From Desulfovibrio desulfuricans DSM 642 (GTDB lineage Bacteria; Desulfobacterota; Desulfovibrionia; Desulfovibrionales; Desulfovibrionaceae), in assembly GCF_000420465.1 (NCBI RefSeq), contig NZ_ATUZ01000017.1:124001-188000 (forward strand): 64,000 nt of DNA, read 5' to 3'. The position numbers and the translations under genes were made by a program. Of this stretch, positions 44,497 through 54,183 are shown one piece after another (the first letter of the stretch is position 1; the number at the start of each line of letters is the position of its first letter). The notes under the pieces are model-generated. The model worked only from the letters and a program-made list of their open reading frames with translations, searched no databases and had not been told where the DNA came from.

Positions 44497-44580
44497 CTAC
44501 CACTCCATCGCCGGGTAGAGGGGGCAGTCCTTTGTCTGGCACTTATAAGCCCTTGACGTTTGGTTAAAACACGCCACAAT
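44497..44580 (-). pseudogene. Possible remnant of a small Cys-rich mobile-element protein
   Basis: The translated minus strand here reads IVACFNQTSRAYKCQTKDCPLYP and ends at a stop. This resembles the C-terminal tail (C..C...DCPLYP) of short proteins that I associate with Desulfovibrio prophages. No start or ribosome site supports an intact gene, so I regard it as a decayed 3' end. The surrounding 340 bases (44457-44794) are AT-rich and otherwise hold nothing that I can support. Confidence 0.25.
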
Positions 44581-44794
44581 ATTGACGTGAGTAAACGGGT
44601 ATAAAGAAGGGTTTTTCTTTAAGGTGTGATTAATTTGTGGGACATGCCCCCCCCCGGATTTCTCCCTGTCCCCGTTTTGATAGGCCATTGCCTCTGATTA
44701 CCCAACATGAGCAGCGGGGGCAACAACGCTATTGGATATATGTTGTCTAATGGTTTTTTTATCTTATATTGTATAAAAATTAAGGGAGTTACGC

Positions 44795-45709
44795 GTGGCT
44801 CTGATAAGCGTTCAACGTATAGGAGAACTAATTCAAGCGCTCTTCCGCATTCTTGAGAAAGAGCCGGATGGAATGAAGGCAAGGGAAGCCCTTGCAGCTT
44901 TGGCTGGCGCCGTGCCTCTCACTGAATACGAAGCTGGGAGCTATGAAAGTGGGCGACGATTTGAAAAGATCGTGCGTTTCGCAACAGTAGACACCGTGCG
45001 TGCTGGTTGGCTCATCAAAGATGGCGGTATATGGACGCTCACGGCATCAGGTGCAGATGCCTTGAGAAAATTTAAGGATCCAGCAGCGTTTTATCAAGAA
45101 GCCTCGCGCCGCTACAGGCTCTGGCACAAGCAGCACAAAGGAACACTATCGCCTAGCCCTGTTGTGGCAGACGAGCCGGTGGACGGCTTGGAAGGTGAAG
45201 ATCAGAGCGAAAAAAGTGTAAGTGTTTCTTATGAGGAAGCTAGAGAGCAAGCTCAGGAGCAAATTGATTCCTTCCTCCACTCCATGGAGCCATATGAATT
45301 TCAGAAGCTTGTGGGAGAGCTGCTCAAAGCTATTGGTTACCATGTGACCTGGATTGCACCCCCCGGTAAGGACGGTGGCGTAGATATTTTGGCTTATACC
45401 GATCCTCTTGGGACGCAAGGTCCAAGGATCAAGGTGCAGGTTAAACAACAGCAAAAAGCTGTTACAGAGCCAGATTTAAAATCTTTTATGGCCAATATCG
45501 GTCAGCATGACAGTGGCATTTTCTTTTGTACTGGTGGATTCACTCGCGATGCTGAAAATTACGCGCGCAGCCAAGAGAGCAAAAGGATTATGCTTATTGA
45601 TAGTGCTAAGCTGGTACAACTCTGGACAGACAATATTCCCCGCCTCACCGATCAGGCTTGGCAGAGATTGCCGCTAACTCCCATTTATTTTTTGACTCCT
45701 GAAGGATAG
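44795..45709 (+). CDS. Mrr-type restriction endonuclease
   Basis: 304 residues from a GTG with AAGGGAG upstream. The N-terminal about 100 residues form a winged-helix (Mrr_N-like) DNA-binding domain. The C-terminal about 140 residues are an Mrr_cat PD-(D/E)xK nuclease: PYEFQKLVGELLKAIGY, GKDGGVDILAY (catalytic D), IKVQVKQQQ (QxK). Such enzymes cut methylated foreign DNA. The gene is AT-richer than its neighbours, and no methylase or other restriction subunit accompanies it. It sits between the nap operon and tRNA-Leu, a typical place for acquired defence genes. Confidence 0.88.
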   Translation: MALISVQRIGELIQALFRILEKEPDGMKAREALAALAGAVPLTEYEAGSYESGRRFEKIVRFATVDTVRAGWLIKDGGIWTLTASGADALRKFKDPAAFYQEASRRYRLWHKQHKGTLSPSPVVADEPVDGLEGEDQSEKSVSVSYEEAREQAQEQIDSFLHSMEPYEFQKLVGELLKAIGYHVTWIAPPGKDGGVDILAYTDPLGTQGPRIKVQVKQQQKAVTEPDLKSFMANIGQHDSGIFFCTGGFTRDAENYARSQESKRIMLIDSAKLVQLWTDNIPRLTDQAWQRLPLTPIYFLTPEG

Positions 45710-45786
45710 GCTGGGCATTCTCCGCGCCTATCGTGTCGCAGCAAAGGAACACAGATTGGAAGGGCCATGCGGCTAGCATGTGGACC

Positions 45787-45833
45787 AAAAAGTCAAATTC
45801 CCGGATTCGCCATTTTGACGAATCCGGGAATTT
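45787..45833 (-). terminator. Terminator of tRNA-Leu
   Basis: A perfect 15-bp stem (45795-45809 with 45819-45833) and a 9-base loop, followed on the minus strand by a T-rich tract. It lies 12 bases past the tRNA 3' end. Confidence 0.85.
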
Positions 45834-45845
45834 CCTTGATATTCA

Positions 45846-45931
45846 TGGTACCCGGAGCGGGACTTGAACCCGCACAGCCTTGCGGCCGAGGGATTTTAAG
45901 TCCCTTGTGTCTACCATTCCACCATCCGGGC
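45846..45931 (-). tRNA. tRNA-Leu (anticodon UAA)
   Basis: 86 bases on the minus strand, starting GCCCGGA and ending with an encoded CCA. The acceptor arms pair (with a G-U at 1:72). The anticodon stem-loop GGGA-CTTAAAA-TCCC gives anticodon TAA, and the long variable arm (CTCGGCCGCAAGGCTGTG) marks a class II tRNA. GGTTCAAGTCC is the T arm. It reads UUA/UUG leucine codons. The 3' end faces the Mrr gene. Confidence 0.97.
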
Positions 45932-45962
45932 ATGTATTGCGCGTGGCAAGCGGCGAGAGCCG

Positions 45963-46403
45963 CTATGATCTGTTTGCGTCCGGTTCTTCCCCGGCCATGT
46001 CCTGCGGGCTGGAGCCTGCGATGCGCCATGTTTTGAGGCCGTTTGGCGGGTCTTCGGGAACAGGGCGTTCCTCTTCCTGCCATTCGCCGGGCCGCAGCCA
46101 GAAAACGTGCATGGATTCAAAATTCTTGTCCAGGCACAGCAGTCTGCCGTGCACACCCTGCGGCAGCAGGGCCGCAATTTCGAGCGCAATTTTGCGGTAC
46201 ACATACAGTCTGTGCGCTTCAAAAACGCACTGGAACATGAGCGCATCGCCCAGGGGCGTAAAGTCCAGATGGGCCGCCCCGGCCCGCTGGAGCAACTGCT
46301 CAACCTCGCGGGTCAGTTCTTCCTCCACTTCAAGCAGGGCCTCGTATGTGAGGCTGTCGTCATAGCTGAAGTGGGCAAAAAGTTCGCTGCGGTTTTTGTC
46401 CAT
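45963..46403 (-). CDS. Unknown soluble protein
   Basis: 146 residues from the ATG at 46403; the frame runs to 46604 but overlaps the pgpA start and looks non-coding there. The protein is acidic and soluble ([25 protein letters not shown] forms a probable amphipathic helix), with several aromatic residues ([14 protein letters not shown]). No family recognised. No strong ribosome site is visible, so the start is uncertain. It is divergent from pgpA and lies 32 bases before tRNA-Leu. Confidence 0.55.
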   Translation of the reverse strand: MDKNRSELFAHFSYDDSLTYEALLEVEEELTREVEQLLQRAGAAHLDFTPLGDALMFQCVFEAHRLYVYRKIALEIAALLPQGVHGRLLCLDKNFESMHVFWLRPGEWQEEERPVPEDPPNGLKTWRIAGSSPQDMAGEEPDANRS

Positions 46404-46525
46404 GGGCTTGCATATACGGCAAAGAAGCCCTTTAGGCAATAATTGCGCGTGGATGTCTTCAGTGCTGGTCTTGCGGGCTCTTTGGGCGTAAGGTGCACAA
46501 AAAACACGCACATAGCGGAGGCCGC

Positions 46526-46996
46526 ATGAGTTTTTTTGACAAGCTGATTCTGTCGTTTTGCCGTATGGGCGTTGCCGGGCTTGACCCCAAGGCCCCGGGC
46601 ACATGGGGCACCGCCATAGCCTGCCTGCTGGCGCCGTATATTTTTCTGCCCCTGTCCCTTCCGTGGCGGGCCGTGCTGCTGGTCGTGATTTTTGTGGTCG
46701 GCGGCCTGGCCTCCACGCGCGCCGAGCATTTGCTTGAGCGCAAAGACCCCGGCGAGGTGGTCATCGACGAGTTGGTAGGGGTGTGGCTTGTGCTGCTGCC
46801 TTTTGAAAGCCCCAGTTTCTGGCTGGTGCTGGCGGCTTTTGCCTTTTTCCGGCTGTTCGACATCTGCAAGCCGTGGCCCGTGCGGGCTTCTGAAAACTGG
46901 CTGCCCGCAGGGTTTGGCATCATGATTGATGATGTTGTGGCTGGCGTGTGGGCCTTGCTGTGCGTGGCTCTGCTGCGTGTACTGGGCCTTGTGTAG
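46526..46996 (+). CDS. pgpA: Phosphatidylglycerophosphatase A
   Basis: 156 residues from the ATG at 46526, behind GGAGG. PgpA dephosphorylates phosphatidylglycerol phosphate at the inner membrane. The family motifs are LDPKAPGTWGTAIACLLAP and DPGEVVIDELVGVW; several hydrophobic segments follow, ending PAGFGIMIDDVVAGVWA. It converges on infA. Confidence 0.93.
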   Translation: MSFFDKLILSFCRMGVAGLDPKAPGTWGTAIACLLAPYIFLPLSLPWRAVLLVVIFVVGGLASTRAEHLLERKDPGEVVIDELVGVWLVLLPFESPSFWLVLAAFAFFRLFDICKPWPVRASENWLPAGFGIMIDDVVAGVWALLCVALLRVLGLV

Positions 46997-47097
46997 GCCG
47001 CGAGGGCAGGGCCACAGATAGGCGGAAAGCTGCAAGGGGGCGCGGCCAATGGCGCAAAAGGCCACTCTGGTGGCGGAAAAAGCCGCCGCGCCCGCAG

Positions 47098-47316
47098 CTA
47101 CTTCATGCGGTAGGTGATGCGCCCGCGGGTGAGGTCGTAAGGGGAAAGCTCCACCTTGACGCGGTCGCCGGGCAGAATGCGGATGTAAAACTTGCGCATC
47201 TTGCCGGAAATGTGGGCCAGAACTTCGTGGCCGTTCTCCAGTTCCACACGGAACATGGCGTTGGGCAGAGCTTCCTGCACCACGCCGTCTACTTCGATTG
47301 ATCCTTCCTTGGCCAT
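47098..47316 (-). CDS. infA: Translation initiation factor IF-1
   Basis: 72 residues, the standard size. A single S1-like OB fold is clear: [31 protein letters not shown] (start and middle) and [25 protein letters not shown]. It binds the 30S A site during initiation. GGAG stands 5 bases before the ATG. Confidence 0.98.
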   Translation of the reverse strand: MAKEGSIEVDGVVQEALPNAMFRVELENGHEVLAHISGKMRKFYIRILPGDRVKVELSPYDLTRGRITYRMK

Positions 47317-47452
47317 GAGTACTCCAAAATATAATGTGGATAAACGCCGGTCAGCTTCACAAAAAAGCGGGGCGCTGTCAACACGCCGGTGCCCCTGCTC
47401 GGGGGATAATCGGCGCGCAAACAGCGCCCGCTGTCACTGCACGGGTTGAAAG

Positions 47453-48298
47453 TTATTTCTTGCGTCCCTTGGGCGATTTGCCACCGGGGCGGGATTTGTT
47501 CTCCACAGGGGGCACGTGGGGGGCAAGCACCGGGGCCTTGCGGCACACCAGCCACAGGCCCGCCAGTATGAGCGGCACGCAGAGCAGCTGGCCCATTGTC
47601 AGCCAGCCAAAGGCCAGATAGCCAAGCTGCACGTCAGGCATGCGCACAAATTCCACGGCAAAGCGGAACACGCCGTAGCCCAGGGCGAACAGGCCTGAGA
47701 CCGCCCCCGTCTTTCTTGGTTTGGAAGAAAAAATCCACACCATGAAAAAGAGCACAAGCCCTTCAAGCGCAGCCTCGTAAAGCTGCGATGGATGGCGCGG
47801 ATTAGGCCCGGCACCGGGAAACACAATGGCCCACGGCACATCGCTGACCTTGCCCCACAACTCGCCGTTGATGAAGTTGCCGAGCCGTCCGAAAAAGAGA
47901 CCCTGCGGCACCAGCGGGGTGATGAAGTCAGAAACTTCCAGAAACGACCTTCCCCGCGAGCGGGCAAAATACCAGAATGCGCCAAGCACGCCCAGCAGCC
48001 CGCCATGAAAGGACATGCCGCCGTTCCAGATGCGCAGAATCTCCATGGGGTCGCTTATGTAGACAGGCAGGTCATAAAACAGCACGTAACCGATTCTGCC
48101 GCCCAGGATGATGCCGATCATCACGCAGGTCAGCAGGTCGTCCACATCGGGGGCTGTCCAGCCGGAGCCGGGGCGCGAGGCGCGCCAGCGGCCAAGAGCC
48201 CAGCCAAGACCAAAGCCCGCCAGATACATAAGCCCATACCAGCGCAGTTGCAGACTGCCGATGGAAAGGGCTACGGGGTCGATTTGAGAGAGGTTCAT
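47453..48298 (-). CDS. lgt: Prolipoprotein diacylglyceryl transferase
   Basis: 281 residues with about seven membrane helices. Lgt attaches diacylglyceryl to the lipobox cysteine of prolipoproteins. The signature [15 protein letters not shown] and the downstream [13 protein letters not shown] are intact. The start overlaps the moaC stop by 4 bases (ATGA). The Lys/Arg-rich tail is an ordinary cytoplasmic end. Confidence 0.96.
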   Translation of the reverse strand: MNLSQIDPVALSIGSLQLRWYGLMYLAGFGLGWALGRWRASRPGSGWTAPDVDDLLTCVMIGIILGGRIGYVLFYDLPVYISDPMEILRIWNGGMSFHGGLLGVLGAFWYFARSRGRSFLEVSDFITPLVPQGLFFGRLGNFINGELWGKVSDVPWAIVFPGAGPNPRHPSQLYEAALEGLVLFFMVWIFSSKPRKTGAVSGLFALGYGVFRFAVEFVRMPDVQLGYLAFGWLTMGQLLCVPLILAGLWLVCRKAPVLAPHVPPVENKSRPGGKSPKGRKK

Positions 48299-48786
48299 GC
48301 GTCAATATCCGAGGCGTTGAATTCGCCGCTTTTGCCGCCGCGTTTGTGCAGCAGGCGCACACGGCTGATGACGATATCCCGTTGCACGGCCTTGCACATG
48401 TCGTAAATGGTGGCCGCTGCGGTCTGGGCCGCAACAATGGCTTCCATTTCCACGCCAGTGGGGCCGACCGTGCGGGTTTCCGCTTCAATACGCACCGTGG
48501 GCGGCATTTCTGTTACGGTAAAGCGCACGTCCACATAGGTGAGGTTGAGGGGATGGCACATGGGGATAAGCTCGCCGGTGCGTTTGGCAGCCATGATGCC
48601 GCCAATCTTGGCGCAGGTGAGCACATCGCCCTTGGGCAGGGCGTTTTTGATCAGTAGTTCCATGGTGGCCGGGGCCAGTTCCACCACAGCTTCAGCAATG
48701 GCTACGCGTTCTGTAGGCGTTTTTGCGCCCACATCCACCATGGTTACGTTGCCCTGGCTGTCGAGATGCGTAAAGTTGTCGTTCAT
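48295..48786 (-). CDS. moaC: Cyclic pyranopterin monophosphate synthase MoaC
   Basis: 163 residues from the ATG at 48786 (GAGGTATCA upstream); the open frame extends to 48909 without family resemblance. MoaC converts the GTP-derived intermediate to cyclic pyranopterin monophosphate, the second half of the first step of molybdenum cofactor synthesis. Motifs are [28 protein letters not shown] and [25 protein letters not shown] (family core). It supplies cofactor needed by NapA and formate dehydrogenases. It is translationally coupled to lgt. Confidence 0.95.
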   Translation of the reverse strand: MNDNFTHLDSQGNVTMVDVGAKTPTERVAIAEAVVELAPATMELLIKNALPKGDVLTCAKIGGIMAAKRTGELIPMCHPLNLTYVDVRFTVTEMPPTVRIEAETRTVGPTGVEMEAIVAAQTAAATIYDMCKAVQRDIVISRVRLLHKRGGKSGEFNASDIDA

Positions 48787-49015
48787 TGATACCTCAAAAA
48801 ATTCCCGCAGCACGGGCTGCCGGGATGTTGTTTCAAATATGCGTTCCGTATGTCGTGCTCGAAAAACGCAACACTCGGGAGCAACTGTTGATGCTATCCC
48901 AAAAAACAATGGGAGTCATTGCGCTTGTAATCGCGCTGCCCGCCGCAGTTTTCCGGATGGAGAATATTCCGGCTGGGCATTGAGCCGTGTAAGCAACGGG
49001 CCGGACAACAGAGGC

Positions 49016-50224
49016 TCAGCGCAAGCCCACAAGCCATTGCAGCAGCGGGGGAGTTGTGGGCGGGCGGGGCGCTTGCCAGAAAGAATCGCGTCCGCTGTCA
49101 GAAAAGCGTATCCGCTCCCGCAACAGTCTCTGCGGAAAAGCGGCGCTTGTGGATACGAGCGGCCCTGCGGTTGCGGCATTTTCCTGAGCGGAATTTTCGG
49201 CAAGGGCGTCCGAATCGGCAGGCAGCGGCGCAGGGGCCAGCTCCACCATATATTTAAAAGGAATGTCCGCGCTTGGGCGCATGTTCATGATTTTGCGCAC
49301 AATGGCAAGGCTGCTGCCAAACCGCTGGTCGTGGATCATCGCATAGGTGAGGGCGGGGGCGTTTGCTGGCTGCGTTGCCTGCGGAGTATCGGCGGGCAGC
49401 ATGTCGGCTGGCAGGGGGGCCACCACTGGCAGCAGGGTGAAATTCAAAAAAGCATCGGCCACAACAGACTGCCGCGCAAGGTTACGGGCCAGGCTGTCGG
49501 GCAGGGCGGTGGCGGCAGTTTCCGGGCCTCGGGGGGTGCCAAGGGCGTTCATCCCTTGAGTGTACACCATGTCCCCGTTGGGTGTGGCTTCCGAATACAG
49601 GGCGCGCCAGAAAAAGGGCGAAAAGGCATCCGGCAGCACCACAATTTCCTGAGGTGCGCGGCCTTCCGCCGTGAGGCGTTCGCGGGTCTGCGCCGTATGC
49701 CAGGCGTTGAGGCCTATGGAAATGCCGGGATAGACAAAGAGCCACGCCATCGCCATCAGCAGGAGGCCGCGCTGTGCGCGCCAGCGCCAGATGGCCCATA
49801 GCAGGGGCAGGGTGACCAGCAGATCAATGATAAACACCGCGTTCAGCCGCACCCGCATGTGCGAGAATGGCACAAAGATCATGGTGCCGTAGGTGGTGAT
49901 GCAGTCCAGCCAGATATGCAGCAAGACCATAGCCGTCATGAACAGCCATGTTTTGGCAAACCGCCAGTGACCGGGCGTTTGCGCCCGCCACAGCGAGCAG
50001 CCCACGAGCGCCAGCACCAGCCCCAGCAGCGGGGCAAAAAACAGGGAATGCGTAATGCCCCGGTGCAATAGCAAAAATTGCAGGGGGGTGTTCGCCATCA
50101 GCACATCAACATCGGGAGAGGCGGCGGCCAGGGCGGCCAGGGGCACAGCCCAGCGGCTCGCAGGGCGGTTGGGCATAGCAAGCATGGCCACCGCGCCGCT
50201 TGCGGCGTGAGTTATTGGATCCAT
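49016..50224 (-). CDS. Membrane-bound metal-dependent hydrolase (YdjM/DUF457-like)
   Basis: 402 residues. The N-terminal half is membrane-embedded, with MDPITHAASGAVAM, SPDVDVLMAN, RGITHSLFFAPL and LLHIWLDCITTYG, the histidine/aspartate pattern of the YdjM (LexA-regulated inner-membrane hydrolase) family. The C-terminal about 200 residues are soluble, probably periplasmic, and Pro/Ala-rich near the end. The substrate is not known for the family. It lies 3 bases downstream of a lipoprotein gene in the same direction. Confidence 0.8.
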   Translation of the reverse strand: MDPITHAASGAVAMLAMPNRPASRWAVPLAALAAASPDVDVLMANTPLQFLLLHRGITHSLFFAPLLGLVLALVGCSLWRAQTPGHWRFAKTWLFMTAMVLLHIWLDCITTYGTMIFVPFSHMRVRLNAVFIIDLLVTLPLLWAIWRWRAQRGLLLMAMAWLFVYPGISIGLNAWHTAQTRERLTAEGRAPQEIVVLPDAFSPFFWRALYSEATPNGDMVYTQGMNALGTPRGPETAATALPDSLARNLARQSVVADAFLNFTLLPVVAPLPADMLPADTPQATQPANAPALTYAMIHDQRFGSSLAIVRKIMNMRPSADIPFKYMVELAPAPLPADSDALAENSAQENAATAGPLVSTSAAFPQRLLRERIRFSDSGRDSFWQAPRPPTTPPLLQWLVGLR

Positions 50225-50227
50225 GTA

Positions 50228-50566
50228 TTACTGCCTGAACGGGCTGCGCTGCTTGGGCACAGACCTGTATTGCGGGTCTTCGGGGTTTACGTCCGTATCA
50301 AGGCCGTTCATGCGGCGAAACTGCTGCATGCGCCATTGCTGCATGTTGGCCATGACATCGGGGCGGTTTTGATAATAGAGCATGCGCTGGGTGTTGTTTG
50401 ATCCGTACACAGGGTAGCGCAACTGATCTTCCACGCTCACGCCCTGAGGCTGCGAATCGCTCTCGCTGGAGGAACCCGCGCCGATGTCCTTGGGACCGCA
50501 ACCACCCAGTCCGCCAACGGCGGCCAGCAGTAGTACAAAAAGGCAGGCAACGGATTTTCTGTTCAT
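50228..50566 (-). CDS. Small lipoprotein of unknown function
   Basis: 112 residues from the ATG at 50566. The N-terminus (MNRKSVACLFVLLLAAVGGLGGC) ends in a lipobox GLGGC, so it should be processed by Lgt/LspA and anchored by lipid. The remainder is Gln/Arg/Met-rich (NMQQWRMQQFRRMNG) and has no domain that I recognise. The YdjM-like gene begins 3 bases after its stop, so the two are likely co-transcribed. Confidence 0.7.
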   Translation of the reverse strand: MNRKSVACLFVLLLAAVGGLGGCGPKDIGAGSSSESDSQPQGVSVEDQLRYPVYGSNNTQRMLYYQNRPDVMANMQQWRMQQFRRMNGLDTDVNPEDPQYRSVPKQRSPFRQ

Positions 50567-50851
50567 AGGCACAGTATAGCTGTGTCGCAAAAACTCTGCA
50601 ACAGGGGCTGAGGCGCGCTTCCTGCGGGCAAATCCGGGATTCTGCGGGCGAACCTGGCCCCGCAGGCATATTCTCCGCTGCATCGTGACAATGTTGCCCC
50701 TTTCGTCTGCCCGCACCCTTGGGGCACGGCATCCACATGCGGGCTTGCCTTGCAGAAAAACGCAGGGTATGTAGCATATTCAACACTTGCCCTTTTTTAT
50801 TCAAGCGTTGTCCGGATTTGTCCGGCTACGACAATTTATACAGGAGTCGCC

Positions 50852-51493
50852 ATGCGTGCACCCAATTGCGGCATCACCCCCGAAGGTTGGCCTTGCATCG
50901 GCCTTACCGCGTTCAGCGCGTTGGTTTTTGCCTGTATGGGCTGGTGGCTTCTGGCCGTGATTTTTCTGGCCCTCTGCTGGTTCAGCATGCACTTTTTCCG
51001 CGATCCCGAGCGGGTTGTGCCGCAGGGCGAGGGGCTTGCCGTAAGCCCTGCGGACGGCAAGGTTGTCCGCATTGAGGAACGCCCCGACCCATTCACCGAT
51101 GAGCCCAAGCTGTGCATTAGCATTTTTATGAACGTGTTCAGCGTACACGTGAACCGCGCCCCCGTGGCGGGAACCGTTGAAGACATCCGCTATTTCCCCG
51201 GCGCGTTTGTCAATGCCGCTTTTGACAAGGCCTCCACGCACAATGAGCGCTGCGCCTACAGCATGCGCGATGCGGACGGCAACCCCTGGACCATGGTGCA
51301 GATTGCCGGGCTTATCGCCCGCCGCATTGTCTGCCGCGTTGACGAAGGCGATGCCCTTGCCCGGGGGGAACGCTACGGCATGATCCGCTTTGGCTCGCGA
51401 GTTGACCTTTACCTTCCTCAGGGATATGTTGCGGCCACGCGCATCGGCGAACAGGTCTTCGCCGGGCAGAGCGTGGTGGCTAGAGCGAAGTAG
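50852..51493 (+). CDS. psd: Phosphatidylserine decarboxylase proenzyme (short type)
   Basis: 213 residues from the ATG at 50852, behind CAGGAG. Psd forms phosphatidylethanolamine from phosphatidylserine. The N-terminal membrane segment (about 20-48), [20 protein letters not shown] and [11 protein letters not shown] are visible; self-cleavage between G181 and S182 gives the pyruvoyl group. It starts an operon-like run with pssA and the leu genes. Confidence 0.95.
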   Translation: MRAPNCGITPEGWPCIGLTAFSALVFACMGWWLLAVIFLALCWFSMHFFRDPERVVPQGEGLAVSPADGKVVRIEERPDPFTDEPKLCISIFMNVFSVHVNRAPVAGTVEDIRYFPGAFVNAAFDKASTHNERCAYSMRDADGNPWTMVQIAGLIARRIVCRVDEGDALARGERYGMIRFGSRVDLYLPQGYVAATRIGEQVFAGQSVVARAK

Positions 51494-51554
51494 CACAGCC
51501 GAAAAACGCGCCCCAAAGCCGACAGACCGGCACTTAGTTTAGTAAAGATGGTGA

Positions 51555-52319
51555 ATGATGGCCCCGGAAGTTAAAAAGCCGCGCAAGGGAGTATACCTCC
51601 TGCCGAACATGATCACGACGTTGAGCATGTTTCTCGGCTTTTTGTCCATGGTCTGGGCCGTGCAGGGGCGTTTTGAATCGGCCTGCCTCGCCATCCTGCT
51701 CTCCGCCGTCATGGACGGTCTGGACGGCAAGGTTGCCCGCCTCACCAATACGGCCAGCGAGTTCGGCGTTCAGTACGATTCGCTTTCCGATCTTGTGGCT
51801 TTTGGCATTGCCCCGGCCATGCTTATGTGGCAGTGGGAGCTTTCGGCCCTTGGACGCATGGGGCTTGCCGCCGCCTTCATTTACGCTGCCTGCGGCGCTT
51901 TGCGCCTTGCGCGTTTTAACGTGAGCACTGCGGCTGTGGGCAAGCGCTTTTTTATCGGTCTGCCCATTCCTGCGGGCGGCTGCACCGTGGTCACCTTTGT
52001 TTTTTGCGCCGCGCATTTCCCTGCTATTATGGCTTCGGCCCTGCCCTACATGACCCTTGTTCTCGCCATTGGCGTAGGGGTTTTGATGGTCAGCAAGGTG
52101 CGCTATTTTTCCTTCAAGGAATATGATTTCCTGCGCGCCCATCCCATCCGCACCATGCTTTTCTTCCTGCTTGTGCTCGGAACGGTCATTTCCTTTCCGC
52201 GCGTCATGGGTTTTGTGCTTTGCGCCGTCTACATCATTGGCGGCATTGTCTACACCTTCGTCATCCTTCCCCGCCGCAATCGTCAGCTACTACGCGCCCT
52301 ATCGCCCCAGAGCGATTGA
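51555..52319 (+). CDS. pssA: CDP-diacylglycerol-serine O-phosphatidyltransferase
   Basis: 254 residues with about seven membrane helices. The CDP-alcohol phosphotransferase motif DGxxAR-x8-GxxxDxxxD reads DGKVARLTNTASEFGVQYDSLSD. It makes phosphatidylserine, the substrate of the Psd encoded just upstream. Two ATGs in a row (51555 and 51558) are both possible starts. It is 61 bases after psd. Confidence 0.95.
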   Translation: MMAPEVKKPRKGVYLLPNMITTLSMFLGFLSMVWAVQGRFESACLAILLSAVMDGLDGKVARLTNTASEFGVQYDSLSDLVAFGIAPAMLMWQWELSALGRMGLAAAFIYAACGALRLARFNVSTAAVGKRFFIGLPIPAGGCTVVTFVFCAAHFPAIMASALPYMTLVLAIGVGVLMVSKVRYFSFKEYDFLRAHPIRTMLFFLLVLGTVISFPRVMGFVLCAVYIIGGIVYTFVILPRRNRQLLRALSPQSD

Positions 52320-52434
52320 GGTTGCGTAACGGTTGCCGCCCCCTTAGGGCGGAAACGCTCCCCTGGACAGCCGCCCTTTACGGTGGCCGTTATGCAAGAT
52401 ATAGCCATCTTTGTCAGAACCAGAGGAGTTTGTC

Positions 52435-53982
52435 ATGAACAACCGCGTCTATTTTTTCGACACCACCTTGCGCGATGGCGAGCAGTCGCCCGGCGCCACC
52501 ATGAACTTGCAGGAAAAGCTGCGTGTAGCCCATCAGCTTGAAGTACTCGGCGTGGACATTATGGAAGCGGGCTTTCCCGCCTCCAGCCCCGGCGATTTCG
52601 AGTCTGTGCAGCGCATTGCCTCACAGGCTGGCGATATTCAGGTGGCGGGCCTTGCCCGTTGCGTTCCCAATGATATCGACCGCTGCTGGGAAGCCGTGAA
52701 AGTGGCTAAAAATCCCCGCATCCATGTCTTTTTGTCCACATCTCCCCTGCACATGAAGCACAAGCTGCGCAAAGATCCCGAAGACGTACTTAAGATGATC
52801 GTCGAGGGCGTCAAGCGCTGCGCCACATATACCAGCAACGTGGAATTTTCCCTTGAGGATTTTTCGCGCACCGAGGGCGATTTTGCCTGCCGTGTGGTCG
52901 AGGCCGCCATCAATGCCGGAGCCAGCACCATCAATCTGCCCGATACCGTGGGCTATGCCGAACCGCAGGAATACGCCGCGCTGCTTGACCACGTCATCAA
53001 GAACACGCCCAACAGCGACAAGGCCATCTTCAGCGTACACTGCCACAACGACCTCGGCCTTGCCGTGGCCAACACCTTGGCCGCCTTCCGCGTGGGCGTG
53101 CGCCAGGCAGAGGTTACGCTGTGCGGCATAGGCGAGCGCGCCGGTAATGCCGCCCTTGAAGAAGTGGTCATGAACCTGCGTGTGCGCCACGATTATTACC
53201 AGCTTGAGCACAACATCGTCACCGAGCAGCTTTACCCCTCGTGCCGCCTGCTTTCCATGACCATTGGTCAGCCCATTGCCAACAACAAGGCCATTGTGGG
53301 CGCCAATGCCTTTGCGCACGAGTCGGGCATCCATCAGGACGGCATGCTCAAGAACCGCGAAACTTACGAGATCATGACCCCGCAGTCTGTGGGCCGCACC
53401 GAGAGCAATCTTGTGATCGGCAAGCACTCTGGCCGCAACGCCGTGCGCAACAAGTTTGAGAGCATGGGCTACAAGCTGGACGACGAGCAGCTCAACCTCG
53501 TGTTTGAAGCTGTGAAGCAGCTGGCTGACCGCAAGAAAACCCTGCATGACGATGACCTCATGGCCCTTGTGCAGGAAGAAGTCTACCGCATGCCCGATCT
53601 TTTCCGCCTGCGCCATGTGAGCGTGCAGAGTTCCGATACGGGCGGCGTGCCGCCCACGGCTGCCGTCATTATGGACATCAAGGGGATTGAAAGCAGCGGC
53701 GCTGGCTTTGGCGTTGGCCCTGTGGACGCCCTGTTCAACGTGATCGCCGACATGGTGGGCCGCCAGCCCGAACTTGAGCAGTACGCCATCAACGCCATCA
53801 CTGGCGGCACCGATGCCCAGGGTGAAGTGACCGTGCGTCTGCGCGAGGGTGAAGTGAGCGCCGTGGGGCGCGGTACCCATCCGGATATTTTTGTTGCCAG
53901 CGCACGCGCTTACGTCAACGCCCTTAACCACCTGTTCAAGAAGGAACAGGAAGGACCGAGGCTGCACTGCCAGCACGATTAA
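52435..53982 (+). CDS. leuA: 2-Isopropylmalate synthase
   Basis: 515 residues from the ATG at 52435 (GAGGAG 6 bases upstream). It condenses acetyl-CoA with 2-oxoisovalerate, the committed step of leucine synthesis. The DRE-TIM barrel start [17 protein letters not shown], the [12 protein letters not shown] and [13 protein letters not shown] motifs and the C-terminal leucine-binding regulatory domain ([17 protein letters not shown]) are complete. The 115-base leader contains a small CCGCCC-GGGCGG hairpin but no leucine-rich leader peptide, so feedback through the regulatory domain is the visible control. Confidence 0.97.
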   Translation: MNNRVYFFDTTLRDGEQSPGATMNLQEKLRVAHQLEVLGVDIMEAGFPASSPGDFESVQRIASQAGDIQVAGLARCVPNDIDRCWEAVKVAKNPRIHVFLSTSPLHMKHKLRKDPEDVLKMIVEGVKRCATYTSNVEFSLEDFSRTEGDFACRVVEAAINAGASTINLPDTVGYAEPQEYAALLDHVIKNTPNSDKAIFSVHCHNDLGLAVANTLAAFRVGVRQAEVTLCGIGERAGNAALEEVVMNLRVRHDYYQLEHNIVTEQLYPSCRLLSMTIGQPIANNKAIVGANAFAHESGIHQDGMLKNRETYEIMTPQSVGRTESNLVIGKHSGRNAVRNKFESMGYKLDDEQLNLVFEAVKQLADRKKTLHDDDLMALVQEEVYRMPDLFRLRHVSVQSSDTGGVPPTAAVIMDIKGIESSGAGFGVGPVDALFNVIADMVGRQPELEQYAINAITGGTDAQGEVTVRLREGEVSAVGRGTHPDIFVASARAYVNALNHLFKKEQEGPRLHCQHD

Positions 53983-54183
53983 GGGCTGTTCCTCTGGTCT
54001 GAACGGGTCTGACCGCCCCTCCCCTGGGGCGGCTGGCCTGTGGAGCCAAGACGCACCCGCGCCGCGCAGGTAAAGCCTGTGCGGGCGAAATAAAAAAACA
54101 GGCGCTCGGTTTTTGCCGCGCCTTACGAAACACCGTATTCGCCGCGCCCCCCCTCGGTGGAGCCAGGATGAAAGGAGTAGATC

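Noticed and set aside
44535..44560. Second sigma-54-like string (TGGCACTTATAAGCC)
   Set aside because: The spacing between GG and GC is 9 rather than 10, and no gene on that strand follows at a suitable distance.
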